Shown: positions 53,752-63,740, counted from the stretch's first letter. The stretch is 64,000 nt of DNA from CAZUNO01 sp964621445 [NCBI: Candidatus Hadarchaeota archaeon] (GCA_964621445.1 CAZUNO010000015.1:9636-73635); one strand, 5' to 3'. Notes: generated by a model from the letters alone, not told the origin. Translations and numbers: made by a program.

Positions 53752-54291
53752 GTGCCGAGAATTGAAGTTCAAAATATGGTAGCATTCGTAGATCTCAACA
53801 CGGAGCTGGATCTAGAACGTCTGGCGTTCGAGCTGCCGCACAGTGAATATGTCCCTGACCGTTTCCCGGCGTTGGTAGTGAAATTCAAGAAGCCGAAAAT
53901 ATCGTTTCTGGTATTCCGGAACGGCAAGATAAATTGTACCGGTGCCGATCAGGTGGATAGCATAGAGCAAGGAGTGGCCAAGCTGGCGGAGCAGCTACGG
54001 GACCTCGATATCGAAATCCAGAAGGACCCCAAAATCAAGGTTGTCAACGTTGTAGCTACCGTGGACTTGGGGCTGACCATGAACCTTGACGAGATCGCTT
54101 TGAACATCGAGAATGTGGAGTATGAGCCAGAGCAATTTCCGGGCCTGGTGTACAGGCCCTACCAGTCGAAGGCATCGGTCTTGGTTTTTACCACCGGAAA
54201 GTTGGTGATCGCCGGTCTAAAAGATAGGGACCAGGTTAGAGGAGTGGTGGATAGACTGATGGAAAGGCTAACCAAAGCAGGTTTAGCGTGA
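53752..54291 (+). CDS. tbp: TATA-binding protein (TBP)
   Basis: The 179-residue general transcription factor with two direct repeats: IEVQNMVAFVDLNTELDLE...FPALVVKFKKPKISFLVF and IKVVNVVATVDLGLTMNLD...FPGLVYRPYQSKASVLVF, each ending in a helix (QGVAKLAEQL and VVDRLMERL). It binds promoter TATA boxes with TFB. The GTG start at 53752 gives the expected length. It is divergent from uS3 across about 200 bases. Confidence 0.97.
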   Translation: MPRIEVQNMVAFVDLNTELDLERLAFELPHSEYVPDRFPALVVKFKKPKISFLVFRNGKINCTGADQVDSIEQGVAKLAEQLRDLDIEIQKDPKIKVVNVVATVDLGLTMNLDEIALNIENVEYEPEQFPGLVYRPYQSKASVLVFTTGKLVIAGLKDRDQVRGVVDRLMERLTKAGLA

Positions 54292-54625
54292 TAGGTTACA
54301 AATACCTCGAAGTTGAGATCCTTTATGCTCGGATGTAGAGGGCACCGCCAAAACAATGGAGCCTCCCTTGCTAGGTTTAGGGCCTGTGAATCCCGAAAAA
54401 CAGGGGGGTCGACCGGTTCATGGTAGACATGTTGCAGAGTTGCAGGCGGGAGGTATACCTCCACCGATAGGTCCAATAGATTGGGCATAACCGGCTACAA
54501 CGGGGCAGCAAAGACATGGACCGGGTTTAGTTTGCCGCCGGAGGGTAGAGGAAGCCTGCAGCCAAGGGTCCTGTATAAGGCCTTGTGCTTGGAGATGCCT
54601 GGAACCGTGTATCACCGATTTAAGA
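54292..54625. other. Intergenic stretch after TBP
   Basis: About 330 bases with no credible frame or RNA gene. It separates TBP from the convergent PEBP-like gene. Confidence 0.5.
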
Positions 54626-55069
54626 CTATTGTTGCTGTGTACCGTAGTTGGCGGTCAGCGAGGCTTGCTGGATTATGTGCCCCTTCATGGCCTCCTCTAA
54701 CCGGCGCCGGGGTGCTCCCTGCCCTAGATCTAGCTCGCTGTCCAGGGCGTAGAGCTGGAACCGGTAGGTGTGGACACCGCTAGGGGGGCAGGGCCCTCGG
54801 TATCCTTGTTCCCCGAAATCGTTTCTGCCCTCCACCCCCGGTGGTTCTTTCCCTGCCTCTGTCCCGGTTGTGTTGGGTGGGATGTTCCACACCGACCAGT
54901 GGTGGAGAGGCCCGGCCGGAGCGTCCACATCGTCCACAACCAGCACCAGGGCGGCTGCTTGTCTGGGGATGTCTATGAATCGGAGGGGGGGTGGGATGTC
55001 TTCACCGTCACCGGTATACCTGGAGGGGATGTCACCCCCCGGTTCAAAAGCAGAGCTGTCAACATCCAT
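54626..55069 (-). CDS. PEBP family protein (YbhB/YbcL-like)
   Basis: A 147-residue phosphatidylethanolamine-binding-protein-like fold. MDVDSSAFEPGGDIPSRYTG at the start, VVDDVDAPAGPLHHWSVWNI, GRNDFGEQGYRGPCPPSG and the TYRFQLYALDSELDL block are characteristic. ATG 55069 is chosen because the family normally begins a few residues before SSAF; a TATA-like TTTAAG at about 55096-55101 fits it. Longer frame to 55093 is possible. Role uncertain; it may bind small ligands or regulate signalling. Confidence 0.9.
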   Translation of the reverse strand: MDVDSSAFEPGGDIPSRYTGDGEDIPPPLRFIDIPRQAAALVLVVDDVDAPAGPLHHWSVWNIPPNTTGTEAGKEPPGVEGRNDFGEQGYRGPCPPSGVHTYRFQLYALDSELDLGQGAPRRRLEEAMKGHIIQQASLTANYGTQQQ

Positions 55070-55606
55070 AAAGACCTTTACCACCGGGCACAACTTAAAC
55101 CTTGGCCCCTCTGCCTGGGGGCGGAATGAGCCCTAGGCTAACAAGTAACCGGGTACGGCCCTGGATCAAGGCCTAGCTAGCGACCATGCCCAGGTAACTG
55201 TTAAACAGGGGACAAGAACTAGCAGCGGCTAACAATCGCCAGAGATAACTAGCCCCCCAGGGCCGGGTTGAGAGGACCTGGAAAGGATCCATCGCCAAAC
55301 CGCAGGCATCGGGCAACCGTTGACCCTACCGTTGCAACAATCGTTGAGTTCACCGTTGAAAAGACAGCCCACTGGGCCGTTATGTATGCCTTTAACCGGC
55401 CTATAGACATGTCCCCACCCCCTTGTCAGTTAAAGCCATACCCACACCGCGCCAGGCGGGTCCTGAGCTTGCCTTCTTCGTCCATTTGGGCGCCCCCACC
55501 CAGCTATGATTCGGGGGGTTTGCCAAAAAATCTCACCTGGAATGATAAACCAATTCTAGCTCCATGTCGACGGTCGTTTTCGGGTTTTCGGCAAGTTAAT
55601 AAGTGG
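55070..55606. other. Intergenic stretch
   Basis: About 540 bases without a clear gene. The next frame is open from 55268, but the part before ATG 55607 does not look like protein sequence and is probably non-coding. Confidence 0.45.
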
Positions 55607-56461
55607 ATGCTACAAGCCAGTGGCATGCCGGGCGCAGCAGAGGTAATTCTTGGGGACCTCAAGAAGCTGCGGAGGATACCGACGGGGACCCCAAGGTTCC
55701 TTGAAACACAGAAGGAGATCATGGAGCAGGTGAAGAACCTGGACTCCGAACAGAGAAAGGGTTTGAGAGGCAAGGTAGAGCGAATGAGGCGAGATATCCG
55801 TATCTATCGTTCCTCATACTACACCCCGGATTACTTCAGGGTGTTAACCGTTCTCGACCAAAAACTCAGCCAAAGGGGCTACCAAACCATCAACAGGGAG
55901 ATCGAGGAGAACCTGGAACAGATCGAGAACAGCTTTGAGAACAATCATTTCCCGAGATATCCTTCTTCCTACATCAAGAAACTGAGATTGCTGGTAATGG
56001 AGGCCGGTAGAGAGGACGACATCAGCCGGAAAAAAGTTAGAGGCCTTAGTGATAGCGTTGAGGAGATAGCGGATAGAGTGAAGCGATATGAATACCAGAA
56101 TGTGGCCATAGAGCTCTCCACATCTCGGATAACGGTAAGCAGCCTTTTCACCGTCGGCACCAACAGAAATGAATGGAGCATCGAACTGATCTCCCCCAAA
56201 CTCGAATACGGAGGGAGGACCTTCCAAAAGAGAAGGGTGTTAGCTTACATGGCCCAGGAAGGTAGGCCTCTTTCTCGCCCAGAGATCGAGGAAGGTGTGG
56301 GCAAGAAGATACCTTACTTTGGCTGCATAGTCCAGGCCGTGGTCAGGCAGCACCTCATGATCCCCATACCCGGAGAGAACAAATATGAGCTCACCGGAAC
56401 GGGAGACAGAGTGGGAGAGGTGTACATAGAACTCATCGATGAAGGACATGATCAACAGTGA
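55607..56461 (+). CDS. Helical protein with C-terminal winged-helix-like domain
   Basis: A 284-residue protein from ATG 55607. It is rich in charged helices (EILGDLKKLRRIP, ETQKEIMEQVKNLDSEQRKG, YQTINREIEENLEQIENSF), with a C-terminal stretch LAYMAQEGRPLSRPEIEEGVGKK and VRQHLMIPI...NKYELTGTG that looks like a winged helix. No known family. It may be a DNA-binding or regulatory protein. GC and codon use are like the chromosomal genes. Confidence 0.6.
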   Translation: MLQASGMPGAAEVILGDLKKLRRIPTGTPRFLETQKEIMEQVKNLDSEQRKGLRGKVERMRRDIRIYRSSYYTPDYFRVLTVLDQKLSQRGYQTINREIEENLEQIENSFENNHFPRYPSSYIKKLRLLVMEAGREDDISRKKVRGLSDSVEEIADRVKRYEYQNVAIELSTSRITVSSLFTVGTNRNEWSIELISPKLEYGGRTFQKRRVLAYMAQEGRPLSRPEIEEGVGKKIPYFGCIVQAVVRQHLMIPIPGENKYELTGTGDRVGEVYIELIDEGHDQQ

Positions 56462-56819
56462 GCAGAGATATTGTCAACCATCCATACGGTGCCGGAACGC
56501 CTCGCTCAGCATCGCGATCGCATAGATCAAGATGTTGTTCCCGGCGCTATATCCATGCTGGTAGTTGGCCCCCCTCACCACGTTCTTGGTCCCTTCCACA
56601 GTTGGTGGTGGGGGCTGTCCGGTAGCACAACAAGGGTCCTGTCAACCTTACTCCGCGAAGGCCCACCCAACAAGGAGTCGATCTTCACCCACACTGGCTC
56701 ACAGAAACCGATCTCCATATACTTAACCGAGCGGCGCTCATCCTCGATCTCATCATCCGGGAGGAAACCCTTCACCGTCTAGCGCCGTGAGCAGCGCGAT
56801 CTAAGCCAAGAATAACAGG
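56462..56819. other. Intergenic stretch
   Basis: About 360 bases without a clear gene or RNA. Confidence 0.45.
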
Positions 56820-57209
56820 TCAGTTGGAGAAATATCCTTTGGGGTGGAAGTGATAGAGATCGAAGTCTAAGTTTTCGGCTTGCTCCATGAGCATTCTCTT
56901 GGCCTCCTGCCCTTCGCTGGATCTTCCTTTGAAAGGGTTCTTATTGGAAAACACGGCCAGGTACTTACCGGTTGACGGACATATCTTCTCCCTAAATTTC
57001 CATAATTCTCGGTGAAAATAATGATAAGAGACATTGTTCTTGTTCTTGATGAACTTTATCTCTAGCGCATATTCCAGGCTACGCGGTTCGAAACGTTTGG
57101 TGCCGTTCTCTATCTCGCCTCTAACTCCTTCCTTGAATATCCCGATGTCTATTAGAAAGTTTTCTCCCTTCTCACCTAGGTTGACCTCGGTATGGACGGA
57201 GCTTCTCAA
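56820..57209 (-). pseudogene. Fragment of a PD-(D/E)XK-like nuclease
   Basis: A frame of 129 residues from TTG 57209; the frame is open further upstream to about 57296 but has no standard start there, so the N-terminus is probably missing. The pattern FLIDIGIFKE (Asp) followed by YALEIKFIKNK (Glu-x-Lys) is that of the PD-(D/E)XK catalytic core, with an upstream Glu in HTEVNLG. Restriction-like proteins of this size exist, so a short intact protein is possible. Confidence 0.4.
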
Positions 57210-57468
57210 GGAAGAGTTAACGATTTTATCGATGAATTCTTCCTTATACTTGGTGACATTCCTTTTTTCAAGCTCGGCTTCCGGTCGACTTGGTTACTAA
57301 AGCGGCTATTAACGTCATGTTGCCTCCGCCAGTGGACAACTGCTCTTCCGTTCCTCTAGATCATTCTGTGCATTAACCATCAGGCCGCTGGGCATGGTGA
57401 ACACCATGCGGCTGTGGGGGAACTTCTAGGAGTTCTTTGCTGGATTTGCCCGTGCAAAGCCCTATCAA

Positions 57469-58701
57469 TCATTGACCGAACCGGGTGACCTCCACCTCTC
57501 GATATAGCCTCCTGCGGACCATGACCGTGTAAAGCACGAACCCGATAATGGTCATGGTCCCGGTTACCGCGCACCACTCCACAACATAGATCCACATGAG
57601 TGCCCGGTCCTTGACCTTGACCGCCCTATCATGCATCTCTTTGATGCTGCGAATTGCCTTATCCATTGCCGAGGAAGCTCTGGAAAGATCCATATCGATG
57701 TAGTATCTCTCTGCTTTGGACTCCTCCTGGTCAATTTCTTTCAGCCCGTTGAGTAGAGGAGCGGTATTGGCGTTGAACCTTTCAGCAAATTCGATAAGTG
57801 ATAGTACGAACTTCCTCTGCAGGCGAAAAGAGGAAATCTTTTCCCTCACCGCCTTGTCAAGAGCCATGTCCTCTATGCGTAAGCCGGCCGGAAAGTAGAC
57901 CAGGGAGGCAAAGACCTGACCTGCATACTCCCAGACCCCGCCCAGGGAGAAGGCCCAGTCCGTCCTTCCGCCCTAGTCATGGACAAATGCCACCGAACAT
58001 CCCTCACCCACCTCCATCTCCGCTATGACCGGACGGCCCGGAGGGTTTCTATCGGTGCTGGCCACCGCGGTGGCGCCCTGTTTGTCGTAGACCCTGTTAT
58101 GAGCCGCCAGCCATGCTTCCTTCCAGGGGATATTCTCGGTGAGAGGATGGTCCGGAATTTCGATACTCAACTTGAAAGGACCGGTCGGTCCCCAATCTTT
58201 CTTGTCCAGTGCACAGGAAACTGGGAGAACATCACCAATCGCGGTCTCACCCCAACTCAAATCCTGGCCCCAAGGCCCGGACACGCCACCGAAAGAGGAG
58301 GGATCATCCGCCATCAGGAACCCCAATCCTTGATCAATGACCGCATTCCTTGACCAGCGAAGGAACCTACCATCTATGTGGTGCTGCTGGGCTGCGGTTA
58401 TGCATATGACATCGAAGTTATCCCTCACCCTTTTCTCGGTACGTGGCAGGTAAAGGCGGTAATACCTTTTTGATTTCCTGGTCCCTATGATGGCCACCTC
58501 GCTGGGGACCGGGTAAATGTCTATTCTCGGGTCATCGAAGAAGAAGGTGGCTGCAAAACCTCCTTGGTTGAAGGCGTCCCCGATATGGAGAAGCCGAATC
58601 CTACCCGTCTCGGGATCCACCCTCCCCTGGCAGGGGGTGACCAGACCCAGAACCAAGATAAGAACTAATCCCACCCAGTTTCTTTTTCTTGCCGCATTCA
58701 A
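57469..58701 (-). pseudogene. Surface-anchored ThuA-like family protein, member 6, with in-frame TAG
   Basis: Two adjoining pieces in one frame, separated by a single TAG at 57973-57975. The upstream piece (58701 down to 57973) has a signal peptide (VGLVLILVLGLVTPCQG), LLHIGDAFN, RLYLPRTEKRV and VGEGCSVAFVHD. The downstream piece has VLSLIEFAERFNAN and ALMWIYVVEWCAVTGTMTI with tail MVRRRLYREVEVTR. The intervening codons continue to match family length and composition. TAG is a normal stop in other genes here (purA, glycosidase, uS3), so readthrough is not expected; a nonsense mutation or sequencing error is likely. The start overlaps the stop of member 7 by four bases. Confidence 0.7.
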
Positions 58702-60044
58702 TCCTCTATCGCCCCTTGCAACATATGCGTCGATCTCACCGTATGATACAACCTCCGCCTAACCATTACCGACCACAGAAAAACCCCAGCGATCATGGAG
58801 GTTCCGCTGACCACCAGCCACTCGATTATGTAGACCCAGAGCAGGGCCCGGTTTTTGAGCTCAACGGCGTTCTCCTCGACCCGATCCAGTCCTTGATGAA
58901 CTCGCTCATATATCTCCAGGGCCTCCTCGAACTTCAAATCAAGGTAAACCGGCAGGGCGCTCTGAGCCAGGTCCTCCACCTCATCCAGTTGCTCCACCAG
59001 GTCCAGGGTATTTGCCCCGAAAGAATCGCAGAACTCGATCAAACTCAAAACCAAAGATTTCCGATTCATGACGTCGAACATGCTCTGCCTTAATCGATGT
59101 GCCAGCTCAACGTCCTGGGGCACGGGACGTTTATCCATATAGATCATCAGGTTCGCCCCGAAGTCGAGAGCGTATTCCCAGGGATCGGTGCGAGTACACA
59201 TGCTGTGGGACTGCCCAGGCTCCGAACTGGGTCCGATTATCTCTCCGGTGACGGCAAAAGTCCGCGCCCCACTTTCAACTTCGTCGGTCACCATCGCCGG
59301 GTGACGAGAGAAGGAAGGGCTCTCTATATGGGCCAACATCTGGGCTCCCGGTTTGATCTTGACCAAGTTGTGGTGGAAATTTGTCATGAACGGCTGCCTA
59401 CGATCCCAGGGGAGGCTCCCCATGAACTGGTGATCGGGCTTATCTATCTTCATGAAGAGGCGGTACTTGGGCTTCATTATGTAGGTATTTTCCACGCACT
59501 CCACAGGAAGTAGTTTACCGACCGAGTTCCCTCCCCAGGAAGGCCTGCCGAATGCACCTCCAAAGCTTTCCCACCCCCCGAACATGGTTAGCCCCGTTCC
59601 CCCTTCTTCCGTTCCCCGGGCAATCATCTCTATGTAGCGGTCACCCAGCGCCAACGTGTTGGCATTTGCCAACACCACGACATCGAAACTGGAAGTCAGG
59701 TCACGGTAGGTCCTGGGCATGTAAAGACGGATGAAACGGTAGACATCGGTCTCTTTGCCGGCCCTCATTGCCGGAGCCGAGGCGAATCCAGCCCAGTCCC
59801 TCAGAGTGGCCTGTACGAAGCTCATTCTGAACAAAGGATCGGATCTCATCCACCAGAAGGGGGCTGAACGCGCCAGACACCCAACGTACAACACGCCGAC
59901 CCTGCCCTCCGTTTCTGCTGCGGGAGTTGTGGGAAGGGCGATGAAGACCATGGCCATTACCAGCAATGACCTGACAAGCAAGGTCTCACAGGACAACCCG
60001 GATGCCGAAACTCGCCTGCCACCTAATCCGACCCATCCTTGCAT
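58698..60044 (-). CDS. Surface-anchored ThuA-like family protein, member 7
   Basis: The longest member; ATG 60044 gives 448 residues and a hydrophobic signal region (LLVRSLLVMAMVFIALPTTPAA). Domain motifs: VLYVGCLARS, RFIRLYMPRTYRDL, FDVVVLANANTL, EEGGTGLTMFGGWE, LVLSLIEFCDSFGAN and ALLWVYIIEWLVVSGTSMI with tail MVRRRLYHTVRSTH. Its stop overlaps the start of member 6 (ATGA), so the two are co-translated. A longer in-frame start at 60128 exists. Confidence 0.75.
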   Translation of the reverse strand: MQGWVGLGGRRVSASGLSCETLLVRSLLVMAMVFIALPTTPAAETEGRVGVLYVGCLARSAPFWWMRSDPLFRMSFVQATLRDWAGFASAPAMRAGKETDVYRFIRLYMPRTYRDLTSSFDVVVLANANTLALGDRYIEMIARGTEEGGTGLTMFGGWESFGGAFGRPSWGGNSVGKLLPVECVENTYIMKPKYRLFMKIDKPDHQFMGSLPWDRRQPFMTNFHHNLVKIKPGAQMLAHIESPSFSRHPAMVTDEVESGARTFAVTGEIIGPSSEPGQSHSMCTRTDPWEYALDFGANLMIYMDKRPVPQDVELAHRLRQSMFDVMNRKSLVLSLIEFCDSFGANTLDLVEQLDEVEDLAQSALPVYLDLKFEEALEIYERVHQGLDRVEENAVELKNRALLWVYIIEWLVVSGTSMIAGVFLWSVMVRRRLYHTVRSTHMLQGAIED

Positions 60045-60128
60045 GTGAGACCCACCACTCTGATGCCGCTTATCCCTATTAGAGCCCTTATCAGCTAAAA
60101 AAACATCCCCCAAAAAAAGTAAATGCAA

Positions 60129-61276
60129 CCCCTAAAGTCTTAGGAAACCAGCTAATCAGAACCGCCAACCTGTTCATCCCCACTGTAAGAACGCCAAAAA
60201 TCCTCTTCTCCCAAGAGAGGAAACCTCTTTCTGGATCCCGGTGGGCACGCCTCTTCCTCAAGCCGTGTCGGAGATTTGATGTCTAGGTGTCTGTAGCGGC
60301 CACCGGGAGCCGGTTTCAACACTACTACCAGCCTTTCTTCCAGCACAGGGATACTTACCCGTACCTTTCTTGACCTCTATGAACCCGTGGCGGGCTGTTT
60401 TCTACATTTCGCGTTCTCTCGATGCTAACTTATTTTTAAACCTCTTCCGGCTCCAAGAACTCGATGTTGAGAATACTGTATGGACTGTCAGCCGGGCTGC
60501 TGGGGTCCAAGTTCTTGTCCATACCTGCCGGCGGAAAGGCCCACCCCCTGTGCTGGATCGGAAAAGATATTGAGGCTGCTGTGAGCTGGGGCGTGCGGAG
60601 TGCGCAAGGTAGAGCTTTACGGTTCTTGGCAGGGCTTCCCCTGGACACCAAGACCGGTTATATTCACAGTCACCATGTCCAAACCAATCCCCAGCCACGG
60701 CAGTTCCCCAAAAAAAAGGATCTCCATCCAGCACCGATACAGAGAGGAATAAAAAACCTGCCACAAGGCCCTCCCCCCTGCTGACCCCTAGGGGCGTTCC
60801 CCGGTGCCCCTATGGATCATAGCTATAGGCTTCATACCTATCTGGCTACCTACCCCCCTACAACAAATCCCCATGCATCTCCCTATTAGAGGATATAGCC
60901 ACCACCTGTTAGGTAACTATGTCCTTACCTATACAGACCACCTATCACTTCCCCTTTTTGGCCTGCTTCCTTTGGAGGTAAACAGAGGTACCCTCGCTCC
61001 AGGGACCAAGGGGGGAGCCATCGATCGGGGTTGACCGGTCTCAAGCCTTATCAAGGGGCTGATGATTTCCGGGTCTATAGCCGAGGTGCCGAGGCAGCTA
61101 GCTCCTCAATGGTGGCTACCAACAAGGTTCCCCAGGGTCTTGTCGCCCCATATGTGGCCAACAGAAAGGAGTCGACGCGGTCCCTCATGGTGGGAACTCG
61201 CTGTTGCAGGTGTTAAGAGAGCTAAGCCCGAGAGCGGGAAACAGGTTAGGCCATGGCAACACCTTAAAACCTGGGT
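60129..61276. other. Gene-poor region
   Basis: About 1.1 kb with only short overlapping frames and no recognisable protein, tRNA or repeat. The 60804-61034 frame is hydrophobic but not convincing. Confidence 0.4.
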
Positions 61277-61291
61277 GTGGACGGTATAGCG

Positions 61292-61507
61292 TTGGTGAAT
61301 GTTGTGGGGGAACTACCTCTACGCCCGGTGAAGAGAATTATAAAAGAAAATGCCCATGCCCAGCGGGTCAGCGCCTCGGCGACACGTGCCCTGGCACAAC
61401 TGTTGGAGGAACATGGAGCCCGGGTCGCGGTCAGGGCTAAAAAGATGGCTCAACACGCGGGAAGAAAGACGGTACGGGGGGAAGACGTGAAGCTGGCAGT
61501 AAAATAG
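61292..61507 (+). CDS. Archaeal histone
   Basis: A histone-fold protein of about 71 residues that packages DNA as dimers and tetramers. It has ELPLRPVKRIIKENAHAQRVS, SATRALAQLLEEHG, and the C-terminal AGRKTVRGEDVKLAVK, matching HMf-type histones, without a C-terminal tail. TTG 61292 or GTG 61295 is the start; a TATA-like CTTAAAA at 61263-61269 precedes it by about 25 bases. The earlier GTG 61277 would add five residues. Confidence 0.93.
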   Translation: MVNVVGELPLRPVKRIIKENAHAQRVSASATRALAQLLEEHGARVAVRAKKMAQHAGRKTVRGEDVKLAVK

Positions 61508-61835
61508 ATCGAGGATCTAGTTCCGCCAGCCAAACGTGTGGTAATAGGTCTCCTCCCCATCCTGTGGTCTCTTACTACCGTAATAGGGTCCACCAACCAT
61601 CTAATGCTATACAGGCCAAGGCCGAAAATGAATGACCCTCAAGAAGTACACTAGGGCCCTGCCCAGGCAATACCCGGCAATGATTGACGTGTTCACTGTT
61701 TGCCCCCGCCTGGCAATAGCGTTAAGCCCTGTGTAGGAAGCTGGGAATCGGAGGGGCAAGATTCTTGACCTTTCGGACCCCCGAAACGTCGCAGGCTTTA
61801 AATTGCTGTTTCTTGTTGTTGGTTAATGGAATGAG
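61508..61835. other. Intergenic stretch
   Basis: About 330 bases with no gene or clear RNA. A TATA-like CTTTAAATT at 61795-61803 lies near its end. Confidence 0.45.
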
Positions 61836-62090
61836 CTGGCGCCGAGCAGTGGTGGCCGTGGGGATCCCGGCGATGATGATTTAGCCCGGCTAAGGGACCA
61901 GTTACTAAAGGATAGGAAGCCGGTTCGAGAAGCTCAGTTAAAGACTTCTGTGGAGATAGAGACCATATCGGCGCTTTTCAAGGGACGTAAAACAGTGGCT
62001 GAGCTAGTGGACACCGTTTTTGGCCTGGATAGGGATGACCCTTACTTGGCTCCACTAATCCCCCTCAGGCTGACCTCTTCCCGCCTGTAG
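61836..62090 (+). CDS. Possible small protein lacking a standard start
   Basis: From about 61827 the frame is open to TAG 62090 and reads LARLRDQLLKDRKPVREAQL, SVEIETISALFKGRKTVAEL and LDRDDPYLAPLIPLRLTSS, about 84 residues with an even, protein-like composition. There is no ATG/GTG/TTG at its beginning; ATG 61831 is one base out of frame. A TATA element about 30 bases upstream supports transcription. Either a CTG start at 61836 or a base error near the start would explain it. Confidence 0.4.
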   Translation: MAPSSGGRGDPGDDDLARLRDQLLKDRKPVREAQLKTSVEIETISALFKGRKTVAELVDTVFGLDRDDPYLAPLIPLRLTSSRL

Positions 62091-62148
62091 GTACCGTTCA
62101 GCGGTCCCAGTAAGTCTTGACCTGAACTGGTCTCCAAAATCGAAATCT

Positions 62149-63598
62149 CCCTCTACCTGGGGCCCTGATGCTAGTGATAGCTCTAGGGCGCTTTGACCCA
62201 GGAGACATAGGGTTCCTTACCGTGAACTCCGGGTTTTTTCTTCTTCTGGGTTCCTCTTCTTTGAGAATCATCCAAACCCTGTTGAGGGTGGCGTAGATGG
62301 ATCGTGGCCTGGATTTGGAGGACATAGAGCCTGAAACCGGGGCAAGTTGAGTATGAAGGCCAAGTAGTCCCTATTCATGGCCGTGTTTTTTGGCTATGCA
62401 ATCCTCTCTTTCACTGCCTCCGCCCCAAGAACTCTAAACGCCATTCAGAGCCTCGGCCTAACCAGCCTAACTCTTAGCGTGGCACCCCTAACACTGGCAG
62501 GGATGTCATCGCCATACTCCGCGGCTACCTTCTCCCTCCAATTCTCTAGACTAGGAGTAAAAAAGAGTCGTATTATCGGGGCGTCTCTGAGCCTTGTTTT
62601 CTGTATGGGAATCCTGTTCCACTTGTTGGGGGAGTTCTTTTGGTCTGGAAAGGGTTTCATGCCTCTCTTCTTGCAGGGGGTTGACCTTATGATCGGTGAT
62701 CACCAACTCTCATTGGTCATTGCCATGGGCGCCTTGATTGTATTGATGATAAGCCTGGCCCTGGAAATATTCAAACGGCCACATGCAAACACATCCTTGA
62801 CGCTGGACAACCAATGGACCGGTGCCCGGGTTCCACAGCGGCAAAGCTTTATTTGCCTGGCTGCTAGTTCTCTACACCTTCGCTAAAAGAGAGGGCCATT
62901 CTCTCCATAGAACCATGGCTACCTCTGTGGTATCTTTCCTGGCTCCCTACATCTACCTCGTAGCCCCCCCAGTTCCGGTCCAGCGAAAACAACCCCACTC
63001 TAGGTGCAACCGTCCGATTGGGAGCCGGTGTGTCGATATTGATTACCCTGTCCCTATTCATCGCGTTCCTTCAGGGCAAGACCAGGTAAACAGATCCACT
63101 TAGATTGTTAATGGGTACCAGTGCATTCTTCGCTACCTATGTCATTGCCAAATGCCCTAATCGACAGCTACCTATACACCGCTTACGCCATGGACTCTTT
63201 TGGCCTCATGCTTTCCGGAGTCGTTCTCATGATACTCACAATCTACCCCAAATCCAGGCAGAGTGGGCATACTCTTCTGTCTCTCCCTGGCCCTAGTAGC
63301 TATGGGCCTAGCACTGCTCAACCGACAGGAACAGTATCCCAGAGGGGGTGGAAAGAGTTCATTAATCCACACACCTCCCCCCAAACCCCCAATCTGGCAG
63401 GGCACATACCTGCCCCAGTAAAAAAACTTCCCTGATCTCCATAGCCATCGCAACCCTGCTGGTTCTACTAACGGTACTGGGCCGCGAAAAACTAGACATC
63501 CCTTGGCCACCACTGCACCCCACAAGACCCAGTGCCCGGGCATTACTGCCTAGAAGCCCACAAATTTCTAACCCTACCCAGGGTCCGATATTTTCCTG
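62149..63598 (+). pseudogene. Shattered polytopic membrane protein gene
   Basis: Several plus-strand pieces, each with membrane helices, follow one another in different frames: about 62166-62295 (LVIALGRFDPGDIGFLTV), 62377-62820 (SLTLSVAPLTLAG, LVFCMGILFHLLGEFFW, VIAMGALIVLMISLALE), 62822-63060 (ALFAWLLVLYTFA and VSILITLSLFIAFLQG) and 63150-63600 (GILFCLSLALVAMGLALL and LISIAIATLLVLLTVLG). This looks like one large membrane protein (ten or more helices) or two adjacent genes broken by at least three frameshifts. Family not recognised. Decay or poor sequence quality cannot be separated here. Confidence 0.45.
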
Positions 63599-63602
63599 AG
63601 TG

Positions 63603-63649
63603 TACTTGAAGTAAGGAGTAAAGGTCCTACCTCTGGTTACTTGAAGTAA
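63603..63649. repeat. Paired TACTTGAAGTA palindromes
   Basis: TACTTGAAGTA at 63603-63613 and TTACTTGAAGTAA at 63637-63649 are the same palindrome, about 35 bases apart centre to centre. They lie between the shattered membrane gene and the winged-helix gene. Possible operators of a winged-helix regulator. Confidence 0.4.
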
Positions 63650-63740
63650 TACCGTGCGACGTCAAGCACCCGCTCCTTCCCAGGCCCTCTGTACCACCTT
63701 ACTTTCTTGGCAGAGACGGGAAGCACGCGCCTGGAAAGAA

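Noticed and set aside
53564-53785. Minus frame upstream of uS3 as uL22
   Set aside because: No uL22 motif; composition does not look like a ribosomal protein.
54768-55136. Plus-strand frames over the PEBP gene
   Set aside because: Shadows of the minus-strand PEBP-like coding sequence.
57973-57975. In-frame TAG as pyrrolysine codon
   Set aside because: TAG ends several unrelated genes here (purA, GH4, uS3, feoB, UspA), so it works as a stop. Kept only as a side possibility.
60804-61034. Hydrophobic 76-codon plus-strand frame
   Set aside because: No start context, no homology sign and odd Pro/His-rich composition.
62098-62325. 75-codon basic minus-strand frame
   Set aside because: The opposite strand carries hydrophobic coding-like sequence of the shattered membrane gene; the minus frame is probably its shadow.
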